37,782 nucleotides of DNA from an uncultured Oscillospiraceae bacterium (lineage in GTDB: Bacteria > Bacillota > Clostridia > Oscillospirales > Ruminococcaceae): positions 1 to 37,782 of the forward strand of contig CAJFOJ010000026.1 of assembly GCA_904396495.1 (NCBI GenBank), written 5' to 3'. Below the pieces are notes generated by a model, which was not told where the DNA came from, ran no database searches, and worked only from the letters and a program-made list of their open reading frames with translations. Every line of letters starts with the position of its first letter. Positions within the stretch are counted from its first letter, which is position 1. This document shows positions 7,459 to 15,360 of the stretch, one piece after another. The position numbers and the translations under genes were made by a program.

Positions 7459-7467
7459 ATTATATCA
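7459..7467 (-). promoter_or_regulatory. Extended -10 promoter for fucO
   Basis: On the reverse strand TGATATAAT is a perfect extended -10 element (TGnTATAAT), about 48 bases before the fucO start. No -35 match is seen at 17 bases, which is usual for this promoter class. Confidence 0.5.
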
Positions 7468-7618
7468 AAGTACGTTTCCTCCGGGGCTTTCCCTTTTTAT
7501 AGGTTTATTATACTGCATGTATCCTAAAATTGGAAGACAAATTATGACAATTTTAAGAAAATTTGACAAACCTCTTCTCCAATTTTTAACAATTATTATG
7601 TCAGAGAAATATGTACAT

Positions 7619-7632
7619 CCCATCAAGATGGG
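7619..7632. promoter_or_regulatory. Perfect 14-bp dyad, candidate operator between fucO and isomerase
   Basis: CCCATC-AA-GATGGG lies in the 541-base divergent region 7412-7952. It may be a repressor site shared by both genes. No regulator gene is adjacent. The rest of this AT-rich region shows only the two promoters. Confidence 0.3.
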
Positions 7633-7768
7633 CAGACGATTACTTTCTCTAAAATCCCTTTTTCTATCATCCATAAATGAAAATGCCACGTCGTAGAATA
7701 CTATTCCTCCCATTTGTCATGTATCTTTAAAATGACTGTAATCCTTTCACTTGCCACAATCTTTTACA

Positions 7769-7797
7769 TTGACTTTTTTGATAAAATATGATAGGAT
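7769..7797 (+). promoter_or_regulatory. Promoter for the sugar isomerase gene
   Basis: TTGACT (7769-7774) and TAGGAT (7792-7797) are 17 bases apart. The leader to the ATG at 7953 would be about 150 bases. Confidence 0.5.
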
Positions 7798-7952
7798 GGC
7801 AACAGAATGAAAGGAAAGGGTTTTGGGAAGGAAAATGTATTCGTTTTCTTTTTTTGTGGGAAAAAATAAATAAATTTCCTTCTTTTTACCTGCTATTTTT
7901 CGTGAATCCTTTCAAGGCCTTGACGATAAAACAAAAAAGGAGAATGATTGTC

Positions 7953-8867
7953 ATGAAAATGGGTTTTGTCAGCGCAATTTTGGACACCTATTCGTTTGAA
8001 GAGGTTATCGACTTTGCCAGCAGCCACGGCTTTTCCTGCGTCGAGATGGCCTGTTGGCCTCAGGGCAAAGCGGAACGCCGGTATGCCGGGGTCAGCCACA
8101 TCAATGTAGACGATATGAGCGACGAAAACATCGCTTACATTAAAGATTACTGCGCCAAAAAAAATGTGGAAATTTCCTCTTTGGCCTTTTATCCCAACAC
8201 CATGGATGAAGACCTTACAAAGCGGGAGGCCAATATCGAGCATCTGAAAAAGGTCATCGTCGCCTCCCATAAGCTGGGGATCGGCATGGTTACTACCTTT
8301 ATCGGCAGGATGCAATCCAAAAACGTAGAGGAAAATATCGAGGAGTTTAAAAAGGTCTGGCCCCCTATCATCCAATTCGCCGAGGACAACGACGTGAAGG
8401 TCGCCATTGAGAACTGTCCCATGCTGTTTGGTTATGACCAGTGGCCCGGTGGACAGAACCTGTTCACCACTCCTGCTATCTGGAGGCAGTGCTTTGATAT
8501 CATCCCCAGTAAAAATTTCGGGATCAACTACGACCCCTCCCACTTTGTTTGGCAGATGATTGACTACATTAAACCTATTTATGAATTCAAAGACCGTATT
8601 TTTCACGTCCACTATAAGGACATCAAGGTCTATTGGGATAGATTGGATGACTGCGGTATTATGGCCACTCCCCTCTCCTTTATGTCTCCAAAGCTGCCTG
8701 GCCTGGGTGATGTGGACTGGGGAAAATATGTTTCCGCCCTCACTGACATCGGCTACGAGGGATACACCTGCCTGGAGATTGAGGACAAGGCCTTTGAAGG
8801 AAGCAAAGAGCGGGTCGAGGCATCGCTTATTTTGGCAAAGCGGTATATGGAGCAGTTTGTCATTTGA
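7953..8867 (+). CDS. Sugar phosphate isomerase/epimerase (AP endonuclease 2-family TIM barrel)
   Basis: The 304-residue protein fits the xylose isomerase-like TIM-barrel family. Likely metal ligands line up at strand ends: Glu in VAIENCP, Asp and His in INYDPSHF, His in FHVHYKD, and Glu in CLEIED. Family members isomerise or epimerise sugars or sugar acids, or act as inosose dehydratases; the exact substrate is not readable. I chose the ATG at 7953 because AAGGAG (7937-7942) is spaced for it, while the ATG at 7944 is too close and the longer open frame upstream reads as non-coding. The divergent FucO-like dehydrogenase suggests a carbohydrate catabolic role. Confidence 0.8.
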   Translation: MKMGFVSAILDTYSFEEVIDFASSHGFSCVEMACWPQGKAERRYAGVSHINVDDMSDENIAYIKDYCAKKNVEISSLAFYPNTMDEDLTKREANIEHLKKVIVASHKLGIGMVTTFIGRMQSKNVEENIEEFKKVWPPIIQFAEDNDVKVAIENCPMLFGYDQWPGGQNLFTTPAIWRQCFDIIPSKNFGINYDPSHFVWQMIDYIKPIYEFKDRIFHVHYKDIKVYWDRLDDCGIMATPLSFMSPKLPGLGDVDWGKYVSALTDIGYEGYTCLEIEDKAFEGSKERVEASLILAKRYMEQFVI

Positions 8868-8893
8868 GCCATTAACCTTTTATATGATACGGC

Positions 8894-8924
8894 AAAAAAG
8901 GGAGAGGAAAATCCTCTCCTTTTT
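8894..8924 (+). terminator. Terminator after the isomerase gene
   Basis: GGAGAGG pairs with CCTCTCC, extended by an A-run/T-run, about 27 bases past the stop codon. Confidence 0.85.
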
Positions 8925-9059
8925 CCTTTTGTTAAATCGACATCTCCAACGATGTGTTCCAATAAAAGGCATGGGGCGAATCATTTCCCATTTTTACGGT
9001 AATAACTGCAAAATAGGAATTGTATAATTCTATCTTTATTTTTTAAAATAATTTGATAG

Positions 9060-9098
9060 TTTCGACATTGTTCACCAATAGGAACGCAGGTTTCGACA
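9060..9098 (-). promoter_or_regulatory. Two exact Spo0A boxes (TGTCGAAA)
   Basis: TTTCGACA occurs at 9060-9067 and 9091-9098, the reverse complement of the Spo0A box TGTCGAAA. The two copies have the same orientation and are 31 bases apart, about three helical turns. A TATACT at 9121-9126 lies where a -10 would be if the second box overlapped the -35 region, the layout of Spo0A-activated sigma-A promoters. The rest of 8868-9314 is very AT-rich, with several TATAAT-like strings (for example 9222-9227) and a GAATT-GTAT-AATTC dyad at 9017-9030; no gene is seen in it. Confidence 0.55.
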
Positions 9099-9314
9099 TA
9101 AAATACATAAGATATTGCTGTATACTATAGAAAAATAGAGTCTATTGTATGAATTTGTATCCAATCTCGCATTCGAATATTAGATATAAATTCAAATGTA
9201 TTTTTAAAATAGATTTTGTAATATAATATTAATCGTAATCCACGATGCACGTTCCAAAAATAAATTCTAACCGCGGTTTTTGCTGCGGCCTGCTCATCAA
9301 TGGGGGTTCACGAC

Positions 9315-9497
9315 ATGGCAAATTTTGTTCCGAAAAAACCGCGAAAAATAGAGAAGGACGTAATTTCCATAAGGATTGATTCCGATTTACTGGAAAAAGC
9401 AGATGGACTCGCCAACAATATCGGGATTAGCCGAAATGAACTGCTCAACCAATGCATACACTTTGCGTTGGAGCACGTGAATCGCTGGAAAGATTGA
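9315..9497 (+). CDS. Small ribbon-helix-helix (CopG-like) protein
   Basis: The 60-residue protein has the ribbon-helix-helix pattern: a basic start (KKPRKIEKD), a short beta strand (VISIRID), helix A (SDLLEKADGLANNIG), then ISRNELLNQCIHFALEHV as helix B. Such proteins bind DNA as dimers through the strand and act as repressors or plasmid/antitoxin regulators. The target is unknown. I chose the ATG at 9315 (GGGGG at 9302-9306) over the ATG at 9300, which lacks a ribosome site. A CxxC protein follows 18 bases later in the same frame. No toxin gene is adjacent, so an antitoxin role is not supported. Confidence 0.75.
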   Translation: MANFVPKKPRKIEKDVISIRIDSDLLEKADGLANNIGISRNELLNQCIHFALEHVNRWKD

Positions 9498-9515
9498 GTA
9501 AATGAGGTAAATGCC

Positions 9516-9683
9516 GTGGCGGAGTACTGTCTAAAATGTTTCAATCAAATCGAACATGCCCATTTGAAGGAAAATCAAGTGATAGAATCTCAAGACCTTT
9601 CGATTTGTGAAGGCTGCAAGCAGCCCAAAAAAGTGGTAATCCGTGTCCGTCATCCTGCTTTTAGGAGATTGAGGTCAAAATAA
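9516..9683 (+). CDS. Small CxxC...CxxC zinc-ribbon protein
   Basis: A 55-residue frame starts at GTG 9516 with GAGGT 7 bases upstream. It has two metal-binding pairs, CLKC (residues 5-8) and CEGC (31-34), which together form a zinc ribbon, and then a basic tail (KKVVIRVRHPAFRRLRSK). I recall similar short proteins in Clostridia (Cys-Leu-x-Cys-Phe start, LCEGC centre), with no known function. It is in the same frame as the ribbon-helix-helix gene, separated by its TGA and 18 bases, so the two are surely co-transcribed. The short length and GTG start make it easy to miss in annotation. Confidence 0.75.
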   Translation: MAEYCLKCFNQIEHAHLKENQVIESQDLSICEGCKQPKKVVIRVRHPAFRRLRSK

Positions 9684-9739
9684 TGACCACCTTTCTAAAA
9701 ATATCACTTCACAAAAGCTCAAATTTGTTATAAAATTCC

Positions 9740-9768
9740 TTGATTTTTTGAAATTATTGTGATATACT
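9740..9768 (+). promoter_or_regulatory. Promoter of the rimP-infB operon
   Basis: TTGATT (9740-9745) and TATACT (9763-9768) are 17 bases apart. The implied leader to rimP is about 140 bases long. Confidence 0.7.
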
Positions 9769-9796
9769 AAGTATAGTTTATTATTAGAGTATGGTA

Positions 9797-9824
9797 GAAA
9801 GGCTGGGATTTATCCCGGTCTTTC
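9797..9824 (+). promoter_or_regulatory. Terminator-like hairpin in the rimP leader
   Basis: A 12-bp stem with three G-U pairs (9797-9808 with 9813-9824), a TTTA loop and a GTTTA tail lies about 22 bases after the expected start point. A second possible stem (TGGGC near 9833 with GCCCA near 9861) follows. This arrangement could attenuate the operon, but no ligand-binding fold is recognised. Confidence 0.4.
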
Positions 9825-9916
9825 GTTTATGTTGGGCTAAACTTCGCTCAACAAAACTTGGCCCAGCGGGGATACAACCTGTCTAGCGCCTGATTTTCGA
9901 AAGGTGTGAGCGCTCT

Positions 9917-10396
9917 GTGAACAAAAGTCAGATCATTGAGACGGTCTGGAACTTGGCTAAACCCATTACTGATGAGTTGGGGCTTGTCCTTTGGGATGTC
10001 CGATTCGATAAGGAAGGCGCCAGCTACTTTTTACGCATCGTCATCGACAAGGAGGGCGGCGTCGACATCGATTCCTGTGAGGCAGTCTCCCGCCGCCTCG
10101 ACCCCATCCTAGACGAGGTGGATCCCATTGACCTCAGCTATTATTTAGAAGTCTGGTCAGCCGGGCTGGAGCGGGACCTGACCCGGGATTTCCACTTTGC
10201 ACAAAACATTGGCAAGCCGGTGACCATCGGCCTTTTCACCCCGTTAAACGGCGAAAAGGAACCGGTGTGCACCTTAAAAGAATATAAAGGTAAGAGTATC
10301 GTCGCCGTCGACCCCGAGGGGGTTGAACACGAGTGGAAGCTTTCAGAGCTTCGGTTTGTACGGCAGTATGCAGAATTTGATTTTGGAGGAAAATAG
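9917..10396 (+). CDS. rimP: Ribosome maturation factor RimP
   Basis: The 159-residue protein matches RimP in length, sequence and position before nusA. Landmarks are LGLVLWDVRFDKEG, LRIVIDKEGGVDIDSCEAVSRRLDPILDE and the central YYLEVWSAGLERDL, the family's [LV]EVSSPGLDRPL-like segment with Trp-Ser-Ala in place of Ser-Ser-Pro. RimP assists 30S subunit assembly. It starts with GTG at 9917, with AAGGTG upstream. It is the first gene of the operon, and nusA starts three bases after its stop. Confidence 0.95.
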   Translation: MNKSQIIETVWNLAKPITDELGLVLWDVRFDKEGASYFLRIVIDKEGGVDIDSCEAVSRRLDPILDEVDPIDLSYYLEVWSAGLERDLTRDFHFAQNIGKPVTIGLFTPLNGEKEPVCTLKEYKGKSIVAVDPEGVEHEWKLSELRFVRQYAEFDFGGK

Positions 10397-10399
10397 AAA

Positions 10400-11515
10400 A
10401 TGAATAACGAGTTTTTTGACGCGCTGGAGCTTTTGGAGGCTGAAAAGGGCATCGAGGCCGACTACCTCATCGAAAAGATCAAAAACGCCATCGTCATCGC
10501 TGTCAAGCGGGACTATCAGGTCACTGAAAACGTCAATGTGGTCATCGACCCCGATACGAGAAAGTTTGGCGTGTCCATCGTCAAAAACGTGGTGGACGAG
10601 GTGGAGGAGCCGGAAACCGAAATCACCCTGGACGAGGCGCTCAAATACAGCAAGCGCGCCAAGGTTGGGATGCCGGTGGAGATCAAGCTGGATCCCAAGC
10701 AGTTCGGCCGCATCGCCGCCCAGACCGCCAAGCACGTCATTCGCCAGGGCATCCGGGAGGCGGAGCGCTCCCAGATGATGGAGCAGTTCCAGAATAAGGT
10801 CTACGAGGTGGTCACCGCCACAGTACAGAAGGTGGAACCCGCCACTGGCAACGCTACGGTGGAGATCGACAAAAACGAAATCCTCCTGTTTAAAAACGAG
10901 CAGCTTCCCAACGACGATCTGCGGGAAGGCGATCGGATCAAAGTCTATGTCGTCGACGTGGTCAACCTAGAAAAGCGCTGTTCATTAAAGATTTCCAGGA
11001 CGCATAAAGATTTGGTGAAGCGGCTGTTCGAGCTGGAGGTCCCTGAAATCTTCGACGGCACCATCGAGGTCAAATCCATCTCCAGAGAGGCGGGTTCCCG
11101 CACCAAGATCGCCGTTTTCAGCAAAAACCCCGACGTGGATCCCATCGGCGCCTGCATCGGCCCCAAGGGCAGCCGGATTTCCGCCATTGTTGACGAGCTC
11201 AAGGGTGAAAAAATCGACATTGTCAAGTGGAGCGACGACGATGCAGAATTTGTCAAGGAGGCCCTCTCCCCCGCCACTGTCATCTCGGTGAACATCCTCG
11301 ACCCACAGGACAAAATCTGCCGGGTAATCGTCCCCGACAACCAGCTGTCGCTGGCCATCGGCAACCGGGGACAGAACGCCAAGCTCGCTGCCAAGCTGAC
11401 CGGCTACAAAATTGACATCCGCTCCGAAAGTGAAGCCCAGGATGAGGAAGAACCCCTCTTTACCGAAGAAACAGAATCACCCGTTTCGATGGAAGCGGAA
11501 GAAATAACCGAGTAA
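10400..11515 (+). CDS. nusA: Transcription termination/antitermination factor NusA
   Basis: The 371-residue product has the NusA order: N-terminal RNA polymerase-binding domain (1-125), S1 domain (about 134-200) and two KH domains. KH1 is seen at IGACIGPKGSRISAIVDEL and KH2 at LAIGNRGQNAKLAAKLTGYKIDI. The protein ends in a short acidic tail and lacks the C-terminal repeats of proteobacterial NusA, as is normal in Firmicutes. It binds RNA polymerase and modulates pausing and termination. GGAGGA sits nine bases before the ATG. Confidence 0.97.
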   Translation: MNNEFFDALELLEAEKGIEADYLIEKIKNAIVIAVKRDYQVTENVNVVIDPDTRKFGVSIVKNVVDEVEEPETEITLDEALKYSKRAKVGMPVEIKLDPKQFGRIAAQTAKHVIRQGIREAERSQMMEQFQNKVYEVVTATVQKVEPATGNATVEIDKNEILLFKNEQLPNDDLREGDRIKVYVVDVVNLEKRCSLKISRTHKDLVKRLFELEVPEIFDGTIEVKSISREAGSRTKIAVFSKNPDVDPIGACIGPKGSRISAIVDELKGEKIDIVKWSDDDAEFVKEALSPATVISVNILDPQDKICRVIVPDNQLSLAIGNRGQNAKLAAKLTGYKIDIRSESEAQDEEEPLFTEETESPVSMEAEEITE

Positions 11516-11565
11516 AGGGCAAATATCCGCCCAATCCCCACTTTAAGAAAGGAATGGTCATAGCG

Positions 11566-11829
11566 ATGAAACGTATCCCACTGCGTATGTGTGTCGGCTG
11601 CGGCGAAATGAAAGACAAGCGGGAGCTTACGCGGGTTGTAAAATCAAAGGAAGGCGAAATATCGCTGGACCTGACCGGTAAAAAGGCGGGGCGCGGCGCC
11701 TATGTCTGCCCCACCCTCGAATGCCTGAAAAAGGCGAGAAAATCCCGCCGGATTGAGCGCAGTTTCGGCTGCAAAATACCCGACGAGGTCTATGACCTGA
11801 TGGAACAGGAGATGGAAAAGCATGTCTGA
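11566..11829 (+). CDS. rnpM: RNase P modulator RnpM (YlxR family)
   Basis: The 87-residue protein has the YlxR signature PLRMCVGCGEMKDKRELTRVV and the following GRGAYVCPTLECLKKARK. YlxR of Bacillus subtilis binds and inhibits RNase P RNA and was renamed RnpM. I chose the ATG at 11566: the upstream AAGGAA is properly spaced for it, whereas the ATG at 11554 overlaps the ribosome site. Its last eight bases overlap the next gene, which indicates translational coupling. Confidence 0.93.
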   Translation: MKRIPLRMCVGCGEMKDKRELTRVVKSKEGEISLDLTGKKAGRGAYVCPTLECLKKARKSRRIERSFGCKIPDEVYDLMEQEMEKHV

Positions 11830-12142
11830 CCGCTTTTACGCCACATTGTCCCTCTCCATGCGGGCCAAAAAACTTCTCTACGGCTTCGACACCGTCAAAG
11901 AAGGTGTACAAAACGGCAGCGTGAGGCTGCTGCTCACCGCTTCCGACCTGTCTCAGAAAACGATAAAGGAAGCCGTTTACCTTGCTGGCAAATACCGACT
12001 CCCCCATCTGCCCCTTCCCAACACCATGGAAGAAATCGCCGGTATGATCGGAAAAAAAACCGGTGTCATTGGGATTGCGGATCAGGGATTTGCCGATAAG
12101 CTGATGCTCATCCACAACGAAACGGAGGAACCCAACATATGA
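11822..12142 (+). CDS. L7Ae/L30e-family ribosomal protein (YlxQ)
   Basis: This 106-residue protein of the L7Ae/L30e/S12e/Gadd45 family sits in its conserved place between rnpM and infB. The alpha-beta-alpha pattern is clear: [27 protein letters not shown], then [18 protein letters not shown], then [19 protein letters not shown]. The family binds kink-turn RNA; the bacterial member is ribosome-associated, with a poorly known role. It overlaps rnpM by eight bases and infB by four (ATGA). Confidence 0.9.
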   Translation: MSDRFYATLSLSMRAKKLLYGFDTVKEGVQNGSVRLLLTASDLSQKTIKEAVYLAGKYRLPHLPLPNTMEEIAGMIGKKTGVIGIADQGFADKLMLIHNETEEPNI

Positions 12143-14781
12143 CGATAAAGTACAAAGTAACCGATGTTGCCAAAGACCTTAACGTGACCAACAAGGAAAT
12201 CATCGAGCTGGTCGCGAAATACTTTGGCGGCGAACCCAAAAAAGCCTCTACTGCCTTAAGTGAAGACGAATTAAACGTCATCTTCGAATACTATACCCAG
12301 AAAAACGAGGTTAAGGATTTTAACGCCTACTTTAATTCCCGGAAGGAAAATCCCAAAACAGAGAGTAAGCCTGAGCCAAAGTCTGACGAAAAACCGGCTG
12401 CTAAAGCGACGACGAAAAAAGCTTCCACTGGGAAAAAGACGGTTCCTTCGGAGAAAGAAGTCCCGAAGCCTGTGGAAAAAAAGGCGGAAGAGGAAGCTCC
12501 CAAGGCTGCTCCCGAGGAAAAGCCCATTTCCGAAAAGAAGGCCGCTTCCAAAGAGAAGCCGGCCGCTAAAGTGGAACAGACAGAGCCTGTAAAACCCGCT
12601 GCTGAGGCTGCCCGTCCCGCTTCAAAGCAGGCGCCCAAGTTCGATCCTAACAAAAACGGCCGCTTCGACAAAAAGCCTACTTTGGACACCCCTAAACCCA
12701 AACCTCGGACCGAACGCAAATCCCAACCTCCAAAACAAAACACTCTGCTTGGGCAGAACCGTCCTACCGGCCCTGCCGTCACCAGCAATGAGCCGGTGGA
12801 GAAGGAGCGCACCGTCCGCCACGTCAATACCAGGACGGTGGACGTAAACCTGGACAAATACAACGAGCACTATGAGCAAATCGCCCCCCAAGGCCGCATG
12901 AAGGACAATCAGCAGAAAAAGCAGAAGCTGAAACAGAAGTCCCAGATGAAAAACAAGGCCAAATTCTCCACCAAGCGGGAAACCGAGGCCGAAAAGCTCC
13001 AGCGCCTCGCCTTGGAGCGGGCCAGAAAGCAGCAGCTCAAGGTCCTCATCCCCGATGAGATCACCGTGTCGGAGCTGGCATCCCGCTTAAAGGTTACCGT
13101 CACCGATGTCATCAAAAAGCTGATGATGTTGGGCGTCATGGCGGCCCAGCACGAGGTCATCGACTTTGACACCGCCGCTTTAGTGGCTATGGAGTACAAC
13201 GCAAAAATCGAAAAAGAGGTCATCGTCACCATCGAGGAAAAACTCATCAAAGACGAGGAAGACGACGCTGCGGACCTTCAGGAGAGAAGTCCCGTCGTGG
13301 TGGTTATGGGCCACGTTGACCACGGTAAAACCTCCCTTTTGGACCGGATCCGCCACGCAAACGTCACCTCCACCGAGGCGGGTGGCATCACCCAGCACAT
13401 CGGCGCCTACCGCGCCAGGGTAGGCGACCGGTATATCACCTTCTTAGACACCCCTGGTCACGAGGCCTTTACCTCAATGCGGGCCCGCGGCGCCGCTGTC
13501 ACAGACATCGCCGTTTTAGTTGTCGCTGCCGACGACGGCATCATGCCTCAGACTGTCGAGGCAATTAACCACGCCAAGGCGGCAAATGTCTCCATCATCG
13601 TCGCTATCAACAAAATGGATAAACCTACCGCTAACCCCGACAAGGTCATGCAGGAGCTGACCGAATACGAGCTGGTCCCCGAGGAGTGGGGCGGCGATGT
13701 CATCTGCGTGCCTGTCTCCGCCGCAACCGGTATGGGAATCGACACTTTGCTGGAGATGATTACCGTCGTGGCCGACGTATTGGAGCTGAAGGCCAACCCC
13801 AACCGCTTGGCCAAAGGCACTGTCGTCGAGGCCCGGCTGGACAAAGGGCGTGGCCCTGTTGCCACTTTGCTCGTTCAGAACGGCACCCTGCACACTGGCG
13901 ACGTGCTCATCGCCGGGACATCGGTGGGCCGGGTCCGCCAGATGATCAACGACCGGGGCCAGGTGGTCACCGAAGCGGGCCCCTCCATCCCCGTCGAAAT
14001 CACCGGTATGTCTGAAGTACCCTCCGCCGGGGACACCTTCAACGCTGTCGAGGACGAGCGACTGGCCCGGGAGCTGGTGGAACAGCGCCGCCAGGAGCAG
14101 AAAGAAGAACAGTTTAAAGCCTATCAGAAGGTCACTTTGGATAACCTCTTCAGCCAGATTGCCGAGGGCGAGATGAAAGAACTGGCCATCGTGGTCAAAG
14201 CCGACGTACAGGGCAGTGCCGAAGCGGTTAAACAATCCTTGGAGAAACTCTCCAATGACGAAGTCCGCGTCCGCGTCATCCACACCGGCGTCGGCGCCAT
14301 CAACCGCTCCGACGTCATGCTGGCAAACGCCTCCAACGCCATTATCATCGGTTTCAACGTCCGCCCCGACCCTGTGGCGAAAGAAGACGCCGCCCAGGAA
14401 AACGTCGAAATGCGGATGTACCGCATCATCTACGACGCCATCGACGATGTGAAGGACGCTATGAAAGGCATGCTAGCCCCCAAAACCCGGGAAGTGGAAC
14501 TGGGTAGAGCGGAGGTCCGCCAGGTCTACAAGATCACTGGCGTGGGCACAGTGGCCGGTTGTTACGTCTTGGAGGGCAAGGTGGCTAGAGATGCATTGAT
14601 CCGCATCGTCCGGGACGGCATTGTCATCGTCGAGGACAAAATCGACTCCCTCAAACGCTTTAAAAACGACGCCAAGGAAGTGGCTCAAGGCTACGAATGC
14701 GGTATCGGCCTCGACAAGTTCAACGACATCAAGGAGGGCGACATCTTCGAGTCCTTCATGATCGAGGAATACCGAGATTAG
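12139..14781 (+). CDS. infB: Translation initiation factor IF-2
   Basis: The 880-residue product carries a short N-terminal IF2N domain ([19 protein letters not shown]), then a long Lys/Glu/Pro/Ala-rich linker to about residue 290. A second IF2N motif ([24 protein letters not shown]) and the GTPase core follow. G1 is GHVDHGKT (391-398), G3 is DTPGHE and G4 is NKMD. Domains II, III and the fMet-tRNA-binding IV complete it. IF-2 brings initiator tRNA to the 30S subunit and promotes subunit joining. The start overlaps ylxQ. The linker's composition resembles that of other Firmicutes IF-2 proteins. Confidence 0.97.
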   Translation: MTIKYKVTDVAKDLNVTNKEIIELVAKYFGGEPKKASTALSEDELNVIFEYYTQKNEVKDFNAYFNSRKENPKTESKPEPKSDEKPAAKATTKKASTGKKTVPSEKEVPKPVEKKAEEEAPKAAPEEKPISEKKAASKEKPAAKVEQTEPVKPAAEAARPASKQAPKFDPNKNGRFDKKPTLDTPKPKPRTERKSQPPKQNTLLGQNRPTGPAVTSNEPVEKERTVRHVNTRTVDVNLDKYNEHYEQIAPQGRMKDNQQKKQKLKQKSQMKNKAKFSTKRETEAEKLQRLALERARKQQLKVLIPDEITVSELASRLKVTVTDVIKKLMMLGVMAAQHEVIDFDTAALVAMEYNAKIEKEVIVTIEEKLIKDEEDDAADLQERSPVVVVMGHVDHGKTSLLDRIRHANVTSTEAGGITQHIGAYRARVGDRYITFLDTPGHEAFTSMRARGAAVTDIAVLVVAADDGIMPQTVEAINHAKAANVSIIVAINKMDKPTANPDKVMQELTEYELVPEEWGGDVICVPVSAATGMGIDTLLEMITVVADVLELKANPNRLAKGTVVEARLDKGRGPVATLLVQNGTLHTGDVLIAGTSVGRVRQMINDRGQVVTEAGPSIPVEITGMSEVPSAGDTFNAVEDERLARELVEQRRQEQKEEQFKAYQKVTLDNLFSQIAEGEMKELAIVVKADVQGSAEAVKQSLEKLSNDEVRVRVIHTGVGAINRSDVMLANASNAIIIGFNVRPDPVAKEDAAQENVEMRMYRIIYDAIDDVKDAMKGMLAPKTREVELGRAEVRQVYKITGVGTVAGCYVLEGKVARDALIRIVRDGIVIVEDKIDSLKRFKNDAKEVAQGYECGIGLDKFNDIKEGDIFESFMIEEYRD

Positions 14782-14860
14782 TTGGGGAGAGAATAATGGT
14801 ATCCCCGCTGGACTGTATAATAAACACGGGTTGCGGCGGAAAGACTTTCCCCATATTTGC

Positions 14861-14902
14861 CGGGCCAAAGGCGCAGGCTTCCTGTTCCTTTGGCCCGTTT
14901 TT
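14861..14902 (+). terminator. Intrinsic terminator between infB and rbfA
   Basis: A perfect 11-bp stem CGGGCCAAAGG/CCTTTGGCCCG (14861-14871 with 14887-14897), a 15-base loop with its own short stem, and a TTTTT tail. It splits the otherwise conserved operon, so rbfA onward depends on readthrough or on another promoter. Confidence 0.8.
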
Positions 14903-14952
14903 AGAAATTTACTAAAAAAGAAAGGACCTGTTTGCAGGAATGGTGTACTGAT

Positions 14953-15306
14953 ATGCCAAACTACAAAGTCGGACGCCTGTCTGAGGATATCAAACGGGAA
15001 ATGAGTGCCCTCATCCGGGAGCTCAAGGACCCACGGGTCTCTCAAATGCTCAGCATCGTCCGGTGCGAGGTGTCAAATGACCTGTCCCACTGCAAGGTGA
15101 ACGTCAGCGCCCTGGAGGGCGAGTCGGCCACCAAGGAATCCATCAAAGGGCTCCAGTCGGCCAGCGGGTTTCTCAAGCGGGAGCTCTCAAACCGTCTGCA
15201 TCTGCGCAAATGCCCGGAGCTTCATTTCATCGCCGACGGCTCCATCGCCTACAGCGCCAAGATAAACGATATCCTGGAACATCTGGAGCATCGCGATCCC
15301 GATTAG
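14953..15306 (+). CDS. rbfA: 30S ribosome-binding factor RbfA
   Basis: The 117-residue protein matches RbfA: YKVGRLSEDIKREMSALIRELKDPRV, then VRCEVSNDLSHCKVNVSALEG, then the RLHLRKCPELHFIADGSIAYSAKINDIL end. It has a single KH domain and helps mature the 16S rRNA 5' end. I chose the ATG at 14953 (MPNYKVGRL), the family start. A TTG at 14932 has a closer AAAGGA but would add a foreign MQEWCTD extension. The ribosome site before 14953 (AGGAA) is somewhat far, at 12 bases. Confidence 0.92.
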   Translation: MPNYKVGRLSEDIKREMSALIRELKDPRVSQMLSIVRCEVSNDLSHCKVNVSALEGESATKESIKGLQSASGFLKRELSNRLHLRKCPELHFIADGSIAYSAKINDILEHLEHRDPD

Positions 15307-15360
15307 TAAAGGACGGCAATCACCGCTTTTTGCGGCATCTAGAAAGGACAACGGATTTAT

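Noticed and set aside
9315..9683. Toxin-antitoxin module from the RHH gene and its neighbour
   Set aside because: The downstream protein is a zinc ribbon with no resemblance to known toxins, so the RHH protein alone does not justify a toxin-antitoxin call.
13516..14283. 255-residue reverse frame inside infB
   Set aside because: It is antisense to the conserved GTPase core of IF-2, lacks a ribosome site and matches no family.
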